Source of the DNA: CAZVGZ01 sp964627605
GTDB taxonomy: Bacteria > Latescibacterota > MWCZ01 > CAZVGZ01
Reading direction: 5' to 3'
Assembly: GCA_964627605.1 (NCBI GenBank)
Contig: CAZVGZ010000054.1
Coordinates: 1-14,852 of the forward strand
DNA: 14,852 bases
Part shown: positions 1 to 6,495 of the stretch, one piece after another
Layout: the number at the start of each line of letters is the position of its first letter
Numbering within the stretch: position 1 is the stretch's first letter
The notes under the pieces: model-generated
Databases searched by the model: none
Told to the model about the DNA's origin: nothing
What the model saw: the letters and a program-made list of their open reading frames with translations, nothing else
Position numbers and translations under genes: made by a program

Positions 1-1
1 C

Positions 2-49
2 CGGTTCACGATTCCCCGCCGCGACACTCCCGATCTTGAGTACGAATAG
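2..49 (+). CDS. possible 3' end of an upstream gene (partial)
   Basis: Frame 2 is open from the window edge to a TAG at 47-49 and reads RFTIPRRDTPDLEYE. The charged, proline-containing end looks like a natural protein C-terminus, and a strong hairpin at 72-116 follows as a terminator would. Only 15 codons are visible, so the family cannot be named and the frame could be open by chance. Confidence 0.3.
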   Translation, partial: RFTIPRRDTPDLEYE

Positions 50-71
50 AACGATAGAGTCGTATATTTAA

Positions 72-116
72 TGATGGCCGCCTCGTTTGGCGGTTTCGCC
101 AGCGACGCGGCCATCA
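72..116 (+). terminator. long stem-loop, probable transcription terminator or structured leader
   Basis: TGATGGCCGC (72-81) pairs perfectly with GCGGCCATCA (107-116). After a C/C mismatch the stem continues with TCG/CGA (83-85 with 103-105) and TGGCG/CGCCA (88-92 with 97-101), closing on a GTTT loop. The result is about 18 base pairs in 45 bases. It lies 22 bases after the stop of the possible upstream gene. Only a weak T-rich run (126-129) follows, so it may be a structural element rather than a classical intrinsic terminator. Confidence 0.45.
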
Positions 117-136
117 ACGTTGGTGTTTTGAGAACT

Positions 137-161
137 CAGCATACGCTGGTGTTCGGACACC
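137..161 (+). other. two small adjoining hairpins in the leader of the isomerase gene
   Basis: CAGC-ATAC-GCTG (137-148) and GGTGT-TCGG-ACACC (148-161) are perfect short stems with four-base loops, sharing base 148. They lie 75-99 bases before the start codon of the isomerase gene and downstream of the larger hairpin at 72-116. No convincing -35/-10 pair was seen in 117-235, so the promoter of this gene is not located. Confidence 0.3.
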
Positions 162-235
162 TTATGAATTATCATCAATTACAGGCGATCATCCGTCTCG
201 CCTGAACGTCAAACCCACCGTGAAAGGAAATAGCA

Positions 236-988
236 ATGGCCGGGATTCCCATAGGACTTCAGATGTACACCCTGCGCGAGCAGTGCGCCGAAGATTTCCC
301 AGGCACCCTCAAGAAGGTCGCCGAAATCGGATATAATGGCGTCGAGCTTGCAGGCAGCTACGGCATTAGCGCCAGCGACCTCAAATCGCTTTTAGGTGAT
401 CTTGGCCTGGAGGCTGTCGGCACGCACACCGGAATTGAAGCGTTGAGTGAAGACATGGAAAGCGTACTCGAGTTTTGGGGCACTGTCGGATCGAAATATC
501 TGACCTTCTCCTCTATTGCCGAGTCGTACCGCGAGGATGGTGACGGTTGGAAGAACACCGGCAAAATCCTCACAGAATGCGGCAACGAGCTTCTAAAACA
601 TGGTTTTCAGCTCTCCTACCACAACCACAGCTTTGAGTTCGAGATGTTCGACGGCATTGCCGGGTTCGACCTTCTGTACCAGAACTCCGATCCAAAAGCC
701 CTCCACGCCCAGGTAGACACCTACTGGGTGCAGCACGGCAATCGTGACCCGGTACAGGTTCTCAAAGACCTCTCAGGACGCATCTCACTCGTCCACATCA
801 AAGACATGCTGGACGACGAGGCCCAGTCTTTCGCAGAGATCGGCGAGGGCATCCTGGATTGGGACGGTATATTCGCTGCCTGCGAGGCTGGTGGCACCAA
901 GTGGTACATTGTCGAACAGGACTCCTGCAAAGGCGATCCTATAGACAGCGTCGCCCTCAGCCACGATAATTTCAGGAAAATGACCTAG
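236..988 (+). CDS. sugar phosphate isomerase/epimerase (xylose isomerase-like TIM barrel)
   Basis: A 250-residue cytoplasmic TIM-barrel protein of the AP-endonuclease-2/xylose-isomerase-like superfamily (Pfam AP_endonuc_2). Members interconvert or dehydrate sugars and inositols using a divalent metal. Visible motifs are GLQMYTLRE at the N-terminus, YHNHSFEFE (128-136), QVDTYWV (159-165), HIKDM (187-191), EIGEGILDW (201-209) and WYIVEQD (223-229). The acidic and histidine residues in these blocks are the expected metal and substrate ligands. Length is normal for the family. The ATG is supported by a purine-rich GAAAGGAAA about six bases upstream. There is no signal peptide. It stands alone on the plus strand with hairpins on both sides. 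The exact substrate cannot be told from sequence; inositol, hydroxypyruvate and 3-keto-sugar pathways are all possible. Confidence 0.9.
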   Translation: MAGIPIGLQMYTLREQCAEDFPGTLKKVAEIGYNGVELAGSYGISASDLKSLLGDLGLEAVGTHTGIEALSEDMESVLEFWGTVGSKYLTFSSIAESYREDGDGWKNTGKILTECGNELLKHGFQLSYHNHSFEFEMFDGIAGFDLLYQNSDPKALHAQVDTYWVQHGNRDPVQVLKDLSGRISLVHIKDMLDDEAQSFAEIGEGILDWDGIFAACEAGGTKWYIVEQDSCKGDPIDSVALSHDNFRKMT

Positions 989-990
989 AT

Positions 991-1029
991 CGTCACGTCA
1001 AATGCTACCTGGCCTACGTAGTCGTGACG
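991..1029 (+). terminator. hairpin directly after the isomerase gene
   Basis: CGTCACG (991-997) pairs with CGTGACG (1023-1029). A nested CTAC/GTAG stem can form inside the 25-base loop. The hairpin begins three bases after the stop codon, which suits transcript termination or 3'-end stabilisation. There is no T-tract after it, so factor-independent termination is uncertain. Confidence 0.35.
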
Positions 1030-1282
1030 CCCAAGTGAATTTGCGACCTGCTCGCTATGATCCCTGGACACGATGTGCCCAACACCCAGTATCACCACCT
1101 GTACGAAAATCGTCGAGCGCGCATGACACGTTATTTTCTGCTCCATGTTGGTTATTAATACCGGGTTATCACAATACAGAACAACTCTTTTTACGTGGCA
1201 CGATGCACCTCACCTAACTTATCTTCCGCTGGCGGTGGTATAACGGACTCGCAAGCCCATACCTTAAGGCATGTTTGGCCTG

Positions 1283-1362
1283 GGCGGGACATAGCTCGGT
1301 GGTTCACGACAGCCGCGTAGTGTCCAACGGCGTCAAAAAACCACCGGTTCCTTATGCCCGCC
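1283..1362. repeat. 80-base compound inverted repeat (structured RNA or miniature mobile element)
   Basis: The two arms pair in order from the outside. GGCGGG (1283-1288) pairs with CCCGCC (1357-1362), then CATA (1290-1293) with TATG (1353-1356). Next, CGGTGGTT (1297-1304) pairs with AACCACCG (1339-1346). GAC (1308-1310) pairs with GTC (1332-1334), and GCCG (1312-1315) with CGGC (1328-1331), leaving a 12-base apical loop. That gives 25 base pairs in one nested, collinear stem with small bulges. The length is like that of a tRNA, but there are no tRNA arms. It sits between two convergent genes. It could be a small RNA, a shared terminator, or a palindromic repeat element such as a MITE. No target-site duplication was evident in the flanks. 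Confidence 0.5.
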
Positions 1363-1415
1363 TAGATCATGACCATCTGTGTTTCGTGAGTGCGGTGGCG
1401 GTGATGTTGGTCATC

Positions 1416-1431
1416 AAAAACGGAAGTTTTT
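1416..1431 (-). terminator. A/T-rich hairpin after the cysteine-rich protein gene
   Basis: AAAAAC (1416-1421) and GTTTTT (1426-1431) form a six-pair stem around GGAA. On the minus strand it lies eight bases beyond the stop codon of the gene that ends at 1439, and its distal arm is a run of U in the transcript. The stem is A-U rich and weak, so this is only a possible terminator. Confidence 0.3.
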
Positions 1432-1438
1432 CTGTTCT

Positions 1439-2182
1439 TTAGTCAATCTTGTCGAGAAAGACTTCGTATGAAGTATCGTCAAATTTCCTGACACACTCGT
1501 CGCAATCGTCGCACTCCCGGCTGTAGCAGTTTCGATGTATGCGCGTGGGATACTGTTTCTGGAATGACCGCTGGCAGTTCTCGCTGCAATAGAAGAAACG
1601 GTCCTGCTGGCGACCGAAAGCAACAAAGGTTACGCAGGTCTCCTTGACGCCCCTGTCCATCTCCCTCTCGCACCAGCAGCAGACAGTCGTCTCCTCGCGA
1701 GCCAACTGGTCTTTACGCTCTTGAATCTCTTCTTCGCTCCAGTCAAACTCAACATGTCCCACGTTCTCCCTGACCACCCTATACCTGACAACATCGTCCG
1801 TCACGCAGAGAAGCTCCGTAGGCGTGCTGAATAACTCCTGACACACCACTTCGTTGCCGTCGCTCATATGCACGATTGTACGGCTCTTCTTCGGGCGGAT
1901 GAAAACGAACCATCCGCAATGCTCACAGATCGTAGTGAAAAGGAAGCAGTGGGTTTTCTGACCGCACTCAGGGCACCGCCCCTCCTCCACGAGCTTGATC
2001 TGCCTCACAGACTCCTTGGCAGCTTCGACAATGGTCGTTCCCACATCTTTGGTTACCCGTTCTACAGCAGCACGATCTTCTGATGACAACAGCGAAATGT
2101 GTTCTTCGAGCTCGGTCTCTTGATCGACGACGCCGATGGTGCGCTCTTTGGGTGGGTCTTTACGTTTGGATGATCGCAACAT
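1439..2182 (-). CDS. cysteine-rich zinc-binding protein of unknown function
   Basis: A 247-residue soluble protein that I do not recognise as a named family. Residues 20-65 are acidic and helical. A zinc ribbon follows, with C70-x2-C73 and C86-x2-C89. A middle domain (about 95-160) contains further single cysteines. A second zinc site has C168-x2-C171 paired with C199-x3-C203, the latter inside FFYCSENCQRSF, which resembles TRASH or MYM/FCS-type treble-clef fingers. The C-terminus has a third cluster, C219, C224, C227 and C230. The start at 2182 is chosen because AAAGGTG lies at normal spacing before that ATG. An in-frame extension to 2503 is open but not protein-like. The leader carries repeated motifs (2211-2296). 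The paired zinc modules suggest protein or nucleic-acid binding (inference). Confidence 0.75.
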   Translation of the reverse strand: MLRSSKRKDPPKERTIGVVDQETELEEHISLLSSEDRAAVERVTKDVGTTIVEAAKESVRQIKLVEEGRCPECGQKTHCFLFTTICEHCGWFVFIRPKKSRTIVHMSDGNEVVCQELFSTPTELLCVTDDVVRYRVVRENVGHVEFDWSEEEIQERKDQLAREETTVCCWCEREMDRGVKETCVTFVAFGRQQDRFFYCSENCQRSFQKQYPTRIHRNCYSRECDDCDECVRKFDDTSYEVFLDKID

Positions 2183-2210
2183 GCCTCTACACCTTTGCCT
2201 GTTTTGTGTC

Positions 2211-2296
2211 CGCCCACCACCCGCCCATTTCTGTCTGGTGGGCGTCGGGGGCCGGTATTGAGTGCGTTTTGTCGTCAGCCGCCCATTACTGATTGG
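2211..2296 (-). promoter_or_regulatory. repeated motif and inverted repeat upstream of the cysteine-rich protein gene
   Basis: CCGCCCATT-x-CTG-x2-TGG occurs twice, at 2221-2238 and 2279-2296, with 15 of 18 bases identical and starts 58 bases apart. In addition CGCCCACCA (2211-2219) is the exact inverted complement of TGGTGGGCG (2236-2244). On the coding strand the region shows three TGGGCGG words between 29 and 115 bases before the start codon. This arrangement suits an operator or a structured 5' leader, but no clear -35/-10 pair was found, so the role is inferred. Confidence 0.35.
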
Positions 2297-2475
2297 AAAA
2301 GCCAAGCGACGAGATATTGAATATACATCGAAATCGCGGCCCAACACCTGGGCACATCCCCTTTCCCCAACATATACCTGAAGTCTATAATTCGATATCG
2401 ACCCGAACTGGTTCCCAGCCCATATTTTGCCGGAGATGTTCCTATGTCGTACAAACCACTTCTCATGAGTTCTAA
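2297..2475. other. intergenic stretch with nothing identifiable
   Basis: No coding frame here has protein-like composition or a ribosome site. A ten-base palindrome, TCGATATCGA, is at 2392-2401. The stretch probably holds the promoter of the minus-strand cysteine-rich protein gene, but I could not place it. Confidence 0.4.
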
Positions 2476-2592
2476 TATGTATCGCTATTCTTGGATGCGA
2501 CAACGGTGACGCCCGGAAAAGTGGAGATGGTCGTCAAACGTGCAGATGGGTCGATCATTGAGACCTATGCGCTCGACAAAAGCAGCTCGTGA
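2476..2592 (+). pseudogene. possible remnant of a gene 3' end
   Basis: A plus-strand frame open from 2476 to the TGA at 2590-2592 includes the segment VEMVVKRADGSIIETYALD, which has the alternating pattern of beta strands and the look of a real protein C-terminus. There is no start or ribosome site, and a stop (TAA, 2473-2475) lies just upstream. A GC-rich hairpin follows at 2618-2643, as after a real gene. It is too short (about 37 codons) to name or to be sure it was ever coding. Confidence 0.25.
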
Positions 2593-2617
2593 TCTGTGTG
2601 TTAGACTGCGGATTCTG

Positions 2618-2643
2618 AGCGGGCGATAGATTTTCCGCCCGCT
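2618..2643. terminator. GC-rich hairpin between converging transcripts
   Basis: AGCGGGCG (2618-2625) pairs perfectly with CGCCCGCT (2636-2643) around the loop ATAGATTTTC. It lies 62 bases beyond the end of pgsA (minus strand) and 25 bases after the stop of the plus-strand remnant, so it could stop transcripts from either side. No strong T-tract follows in either direction. Confidence 0.4.
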
Positions 2644-2705
2644 TAGGATAGAGCACGCGGTTGGCCGCAACTGTCCTGCTACAAAATAAAACAGCCGACA
2701 GCAGC

Positions 2706-3275
2706 CTAGATATCTTCAAACAGAAGCGCCCTGTTCCAGTAGACGAACACACCAGCAAAGGCGACCGATAGCAACGCTGACAACGTTGCCAACGCCGTGA
2801 CGAATGAGCCGCCAAAATTCACTTGATCGTCAGTAATTGGACCGGTCGTTTGATAGCAGAGGAAAAGCTGTGCGGCGATTATCGTCGCCGTCTGAAAAAC
2901 CGCTTTTGTCTTCCCCATCCAGTTGGCACCCACCACAACGCCTTTAGATGACGCCACACTACGAATGCCGGTGACTAGTAGTTCCCGCCAAAGGATCACC
3001 AACGCAATCCAGAACGGGATTACACCCAGACCACTAAGAGCCAGGAACATCGACAGTATCAACATCTTGTCTGCTACAGGGTCCAGAAAAGTCCCGAAGT
3101 TGGTGATCTGCTCCCTCTTCTTGGCGATCACCCCGTCGGCCACATCGCTCAACATGGCAACTACAAACAGACCGACGGAACTCCACTGCGCCCAGCTGAC
3201 TGGCAGATAGAGCAGGTAGACTATTACAGGCACCAGGATTACACGGCAGACTGTTATTGCGTTTGGTGCGTTCAC
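2706..3275 (-). CDS. pgsA: CDP-diacylglycerol-glycerol-3-phosphate 3-phosphatidyltransferase
   Basis: An integral inner-membrane enzyme of 189 residues. It joins CDP-diacylglycerol and glycerol 3-phosphate to make phosphatidylglycerophosphate, the first committed step to phosphatidylglycerol and cardiolipin. The CDP-alcohol phosphotransferase signature is D44-x2-D47-G48-x2-A51 ... G61-x3-D65-x3-D69, within SDVADGVIAKKREQITNFGT and LDPVADK. The arginine that normally follows the alanine is lysine here (K52). PgsA-type context is also seen in MNAPNAITVCRVILVP at the start and RELLVTGIR (97-105). Several hydrophobic segments span the chain. The start is GTG at 3273-3275, chosen for the typical N-terminus. 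No good Shine-Dalgarno precedes it. The 227-base gap to the upstream hydrolase gene holds only an AAACGA/TCGTTT hairpin (3333-3356). Closely related phosphatidylinositol or phosphatidylserine synthases are less likely given the PgsA-like N-terminus. Confidence 0.92.
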   Translation of the reverse strand: MNAPNAITVCRVILVPVIVYLLYLPVSWAQWSSVGLFVVAMLSDVADGVIAKKREQITNFGTFLDPVADKMLILSMFLALSGLGVIPFWIALVILWRELLVTGIRSVASSKGVVVGANWMGKTKAVFQTATIIAAQLFLCYQTTGPITDDQVNFGGSFVTALATLSALLSVAFAGVFVYWNRALLFEDI

Positions 3276-3502
3276 AGGAGAGGAATCCAGACCATTTTCA
3301 ACTACTTCTCAATCCAGGTGGCAGGAGGCAGCGGCAAACGATGTCGTTTCTCTGCCAATGGAACAGCACTGCCGTTCCCATGAAACTGCTGAAACATCAC
3401 CAGCCGTACCTCTTCCAACTACCATCGGTTGGCAATTTCCGTGGTTTGTGGTCGTAACAGGTACGCATCGCATTCTAGCGATACCAGAGCCCAAAGAGCG
3501 GG

Positions 3503-4153
3503 TTACGAAATCCCGTGCGCGATTTTGTAATCTGCCCAGTTCTCTTTTAGGTGCAAGAACGCCTCGAAATCTGGTTGGATCAAAAACGGATTGTTTTCGC
3601 GCTCGGTCTTGATGGTGGAAGTGGAGGCTATTCCAACATCGTGGCCGGGATAGACCAACGTGTCGTCTGGCAGTGTCAACAGACGTTCGTGTAGGCTGGA
3701 GTGTTCATGGCGTGCCCCTGCCTGCCCCTGTGTTCCGCCGACTTTGCCAACGAACAGCGTATCTCCGGTGAATACGGCTCCTGGTGATCCCTCTGCATAG
3801 AAACATACTGCGTCGGGGGTGTGACCTGGAGTGTACACCACCGTAACAGTCAGCTCGCCCACCTCTATCGTGTCCCCGTCATCCACACGCCGATCGGCTG
3901 GAAAGACGCTTTTGGTGTGCATGATTACTGGCGCTCCTGTAAGCGCTTTGGCGACATCGTTGCCGTTGGTATGGTCGTCATGCTCGTGTGTGCAGAGAAT
4001 AGCGCAGACCTTCAAACCACGCTGTGACGCCAGATCTTTTAGGAGTTCCGGGCTGTATGACGGATCTATCAAAGCCGCAACTCCTGAGACTTTGTCCGCA
4101 ACTAGGTACCCAAAATTCCGGTCGCCACCAGTGCCAATCTGCTCGACTATCAT
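3503..4153 (-). CDS. MBL-fold metallo-hydrolase (glyoxalase II-like)
   Basis: A 216-residue soluble metallo-beta-lactamase-fold hydrolase with a two-metal centre. Ligands visible are H56-x-H58-x-D60-H61 in CTHEHDDHTNG, H111 in TPGHTPDA, D131 in FTGDTLF and H171 in VYPGHD. The C-terminal TERENNPFL block is typical of hydroxyacylglutathione hydrolase-like and persulfide dioxygenase-like members. Likely substrates are therefore thioesters or sulfur adducts of glutathione-like thiols (inference). It could equally be a generic family member. It is shorter than full glyoxalase II, whose extra helical C-terminal domain is not evident. The ATG start at 4153 has AAGGGGAAGGA about eight bases upstream. 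The gene is divergent from the peptidase operon and lies upstream of pgsA on the same strand, too far away to assume co-translation. Confidence 0.88.
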   Translation of the reverse strand: MIVEQIGTGGDRNFGYLVADKVSGVAALIDPSYSPELLKDLASQRGLKVCAILCTHEHDDHTNGNDVAKALTGAPVIMHTKSVFPADRRVDDGDTIEVGELTVTVVYTPGHTPDAVCFYAEGSPGAVFTGDTLFVGKVGGTQGQAGARHEHSSLHERLLTLPDDTLVYPGHDVGIASTSTIKTERENNPFLIQPDFEAFLHLKENWADYKIAHGIS

Positions 4154-4268
4154 TGCCTGAATCCTTCCCCTTTATTGCGTAATGAAAAATGAAGTTACCG
4201 GGGAGCCTAAAGGCGCTGCAACCGGTGAGCCGAATCATTGGGGCTCAAACTCATACCGCACTATGCAG

Positions 4269-4295
4269 TTGACAGTTTTGCCGTTGGTATGTAAT
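4269..4295 (+). promoter_or_regulatory. sigma-70-type promoter of the peptidase operon
   Basis: A perfect -35 TTGACA (4269-4274) is followed after 15 bases by TGTAAT (4290-4295), five of six matches to the -10 consensus. The spacing is slightly short. Transcription would begin near 4302, giving a leader of about 40 bases before the mini-protein ATG at 4344 and about 135 bases before the peptidase gene. Confidence 0.45.
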
Positions 4296-4343
4296 GTCTA
4301 CGTGAGGCAGTGTCGGCGAGCGCCCTTGAAATAGCCAGTATTA

Positions 4344-4430
4344 ATGAAGTTTTTGTGGAAATTGGCGACGATGACCGTGCTGATTGCGGTCGTCCCGCTA
4401 GGCCTAGCAGGCTACAAGATGATGGAGTGA
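4344..4430 (+). CDS. 28-residue hydrophobic mini-protein
   Basis: ATG at 4344 opens a frame for 28 residues, starting MKFLWKLATMTVLIAVVPLG and ending at a TGA (4428-4430) eight bases before the GTG of the next gene. It has a basic N-terminus followed by a single hydrophobic segment (about residues 8-23), as in small membrane proteins. A strong promoter lies just upstream. No clear ribosome site precedes the ATG; an internal ATG at 4371 is an alternative start. The sequence also resembles the first membrane segment of sensor or cyclase proteins, so it may be a stranded 5' remnant. A leader peptide controlling the peptidase gene is another possibility. I do not recognise a family. Confidence 0.4.
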   Translation: MKFLWKLATMTVLIAVVPLGLAGYKMME

Positions 4431-4437
4431 CGACGCA

Positions 4438-6495
4438 GTGTACCGATGGATCATACTGTTGGCCGCCCTCCCTTTTGTCAGCGCTGCTGACCCCGCCCCC
4501 CCATGGCGTTGCGGGACATTCCACCCAGCTTGGGAGAGCGCTCCAGAGCCGAAGAAACAGTCTATCTCCCTCGATCGTCCTTCCCGTCCAACTGCGCCCA
4601 AAGGTATCGGTGACACAGAATGGCTCACCATTTACAATTTCCGAACGTCGAGCTACCGATCGGTGGAGTTCGTCTACAGGGGCGCAGGGCGGCTTGCGGT
4701 TGTGGCGGTTCAGAAAAACATGTGGGACGTGGGGCTGGTCTCGCAGCAGAGCGTTGATGACCTGCTGCGACGTTTTGAAGTGGAGGCGGTCACTGGCAGC
4801 TCAAAAGGAATCTTCGACATTGAAGAATCCATCTTCGGCAGCGTCTCGCCTTTAGGCGGCGATTCGACCATCTACATCGTTTTAGCGGAGATAGAGCACG
4901 ATCTGCCTGAGGGAGAGATCGTGGCGGGGTATTTCTCCAGAACCGATCAAAGCCCCACATCGGGTCAGTACGGCAACTCCAACAGCAACTACCGCAATAT
5001 GGTGGTCATCCATGCAGGGCTGTCAGAACACGAGCAAGATGCGCAAGCTTCGGTACTGGCCCACGAATTTCAACACCTAATCCACTACCAGTACGACAGA
5101 TCTGAAGAGAGGTGGCTCAACGAAGGTGCGTCGGTCTACGCCGAAGCTCGATGCGGCTACACCTCCACTCTCCAGGGTCGCCACTTTTTCACCAACCCCA
5201 ATGTTGGTCTCTACCGCCAGTCTGGGCTGCCGACACGGGCGGACTACGACAAAGCCTATATGCTGATTCAGTATCTCGCCGACAGGTTCGGGCCCGATCT
5301 TATTACCAGAATTGTGCAGGAGCCGCGCCATGGGATTCCGGCGATCAACATCGCTCTGAACAGCTTTTCGTCAGACGAGACATTTGAGAATGTTTTCATG
5401 GATTGGGCCACAGCGAACCTCCTTCCAAAGGGTCACGCCGACGGCTACAAAAATTTCGACCCGCTGGCGGCCCACTTCGTCGCCGGAATGCCCGCTATTA
5501 CAAGCCAGACGTGGCCCGATGTCGCATTCTTCGGAACTCTATATTTTCGCGGGCCGCAGCCGCCGTCTGCCACCCGTTTGAGTTCGGGAAGTTCCGACAT
5601 CCGCTACGGCGCCCGATCTGTCGTGATAGATCCAGACGGCACCTACAGGGTCGTGCGCTGGTTTCATCGTCCGGGCTATGGATGGGTGACATGCCGCGGC
5701 GAAGATCACCAAAACCTTCCAAACTGGACGGTTGTAGCTCAGTGGCACAGGATCGACACCAACTCGCCGCTCGCTGCGGTTGTAACAGGCCTCCCCACCG
5801 AACCACCGCTGCTTCTGGCGCTGTCGCCTGTGGCTCAATCAGGCGATGTAGTGTCACCATATCAGACACCTCTGTCCGTGACATTCAGCAAACCGATTGA
5901 CGCCGACTCGCTAAGCATCACCGCCTCTGGCCGCCAAACCGGGCCGCTGCCGGTCCGATGGTTGATAGACGACACCAACCCTTCGGGTCCGTGTGATGGT
6001 CCGGTGACAGTCCGAGGACTCGAAGGCGAATGGCCTGTCGATGACACTGTGACTATTAGGCTTGAGGGTATTCGTGATCTCTCCGGGCAGTGGTTTGGAG
6101 AATCGACGAGAGGTAACTGGGAATGGTCATTCCCCACCGGTAGCAAGGATAAAGCCCCACCACGAGTCGCGTTTGGTGTTCTTCAGCATCCTGAAATGCC
6201 CAGTCGGCTGCATCTCTTAGCGATATCGGACGAATCTCTCCACCCCAGGCAAGGCGAAGCGGTATCACTTACCGTCAACGGCACACCCGTGGACCGGACC
6301 GAGTCGATCACCTCATCCGGGCGTTACTGGCGAGGTCGATCGCGGATTACGCAGCCCGGTGAGTATGACATTGCGGTGCGCGCAGCTGACCTGGCCGGAA
6401 ACCTGGCTGACAGCTCGGCATACTCTTACACCGCTCTGTTTGAAGCTGCTGAAGACACCTCAAACCAAACCATCGCCGCCAGGCCGGCTAAATGA
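4438..6495 (+). CDS. secreted zinc metallopeptidase (M30-like) with C-terminal Ig-like domains
   Basis: A 685-residue exported protein. Residues 1-16 form a signal peptide (short basic start, hydrophobic core, then A-x-A-like FVSAADP). The zinc site is H209-E210-x2-H213 in AHEFQHLIHYQYD, with E229 of WLNEGASVYAE as a probable third ligand. This combination recalls peptidase family M30 (hyicolysin-like); M6 or other gluzincins are possible. The catalytic region covers about residues 60-345. Residues 459-568 resemble an Ig-like Big_5 domain (ALSPVAQSGDVVSP ... VTFSKPIDADSL), and 573-668 a second Ig-like domain containing the DLAGN motif. It should act outside the cytoplasm on protein substrates. 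The start is GTG at 4438 with GGAG ten bases upstream. Its stop overlaps the next gene (ATGA), so the two are probably translationally coupled. Confidence 0.85.
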   Translation: MYRWIILLAALPFVSAADPAPPWRCGTFHPAWESAPEPKKQSISLDRPSRPTAPKGIGDTEWLTIYNFRTSSYRSVEFVYRGAGRLAVVAVQKNMWDVGLVSQQSVDDLLRRFEVEAVTGSSKGIFDIEESIFGSVSPLGGDSTIYIVLAEIEHDLPEGEIVAGYFSRTDQSPTSGQYGNSNSNYRNMVVIHAGLSEHEQDAQASVLAHEFQHLIHYQYDRSEERWLNEGASVYAEARCGYTSTLQGRHFFTNPNVGLYRQSGLPTRADYDKAYMLIQYLADRFGPDLITRIVQEPRHGIPAINIALNSFSSDETFENVFMDWATANLLPKGHADGYKNFDPLAAHFVAGMPAITSQTWPDVAFFGTLYFRGPQPPSATRLSSGSSDIRYGARSVVIDPDGTYRVVRWFHRPGYGWVTCRGEDHQNLPNWTVVAQWHRIDTNSPLAAVVTGLPTEPPLLLALSPVAQSGDVVSPYQTPLSVTFSKPIDADSLSITASGRQTGPLPVRWLIDDTNPSGPCDGPVTVRGLEGEWPVDDTVTIRLEGIRDLSGQWFGESTRGNWEWSFPTGSKDKAPPRVAFGVLQHPEMPSRLHLLAISDESLHPRQGEAVSLTVNGTPVDRTESITSSGRYWRGRSRITQPGEYDIAVRAADLAGNLADSSAYSYTALFEAAEDTSNQTIAARPAK

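Larger units (their letters stand above)
989..1438. other. 450-base convergent intergenic region, no convincing gene
   Basis: This region separates the isomerase gene (+) from the cysteine-rich protein gene (-), both ending into it. It contains the hairpin at 991-1029, the 80-base compound inverted repeat at 1283-1362 and an A/T hairpin at 1416-1431. A short open stretch at 1057-1158 reads like MIPGHDVPNTQYHHLYENRR and could be a scrap of a lost gene, but it is short, has no ribosome site and cannot be identified. No tRNA with proper D and T arms could be folded here. Confidence 0.5.

Noticed and set aside
1057..1158. 33-codon frame after the isomerase gene that looks protein-like
   Set aside because: A frame of this length is expected by chance at this base composition, there is no ribosome site and no family is recognised; kept only as a remark.
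1283..1362. tRNA gene in the 80-base structured element
   Set aside because: Length and the outer GGCGGG/CCCGCC pairing suggest an acceptor stem, but no D arm, anticodon arm or GTTCRANYC T arm can be folded; the pairing is one long collinear stem instead.
2183..2503. N-terminal extension of the cysteine-rich protein by 107 residues
   Set aside because: The frame is open, but its composition is unlike protein, it runs through repeats and inverted repeats, and a good ribosome site precedes the internal ATG at 2182.
3276..3502. small minus-strand gene between the MBL hydrolase and pgsA
   Set aside because: The 61-codon frame there has low-complexity, non-protein-like composition and no ribosome site; a plus-strand frame mostly overlaps the end of the hydrolase gene.
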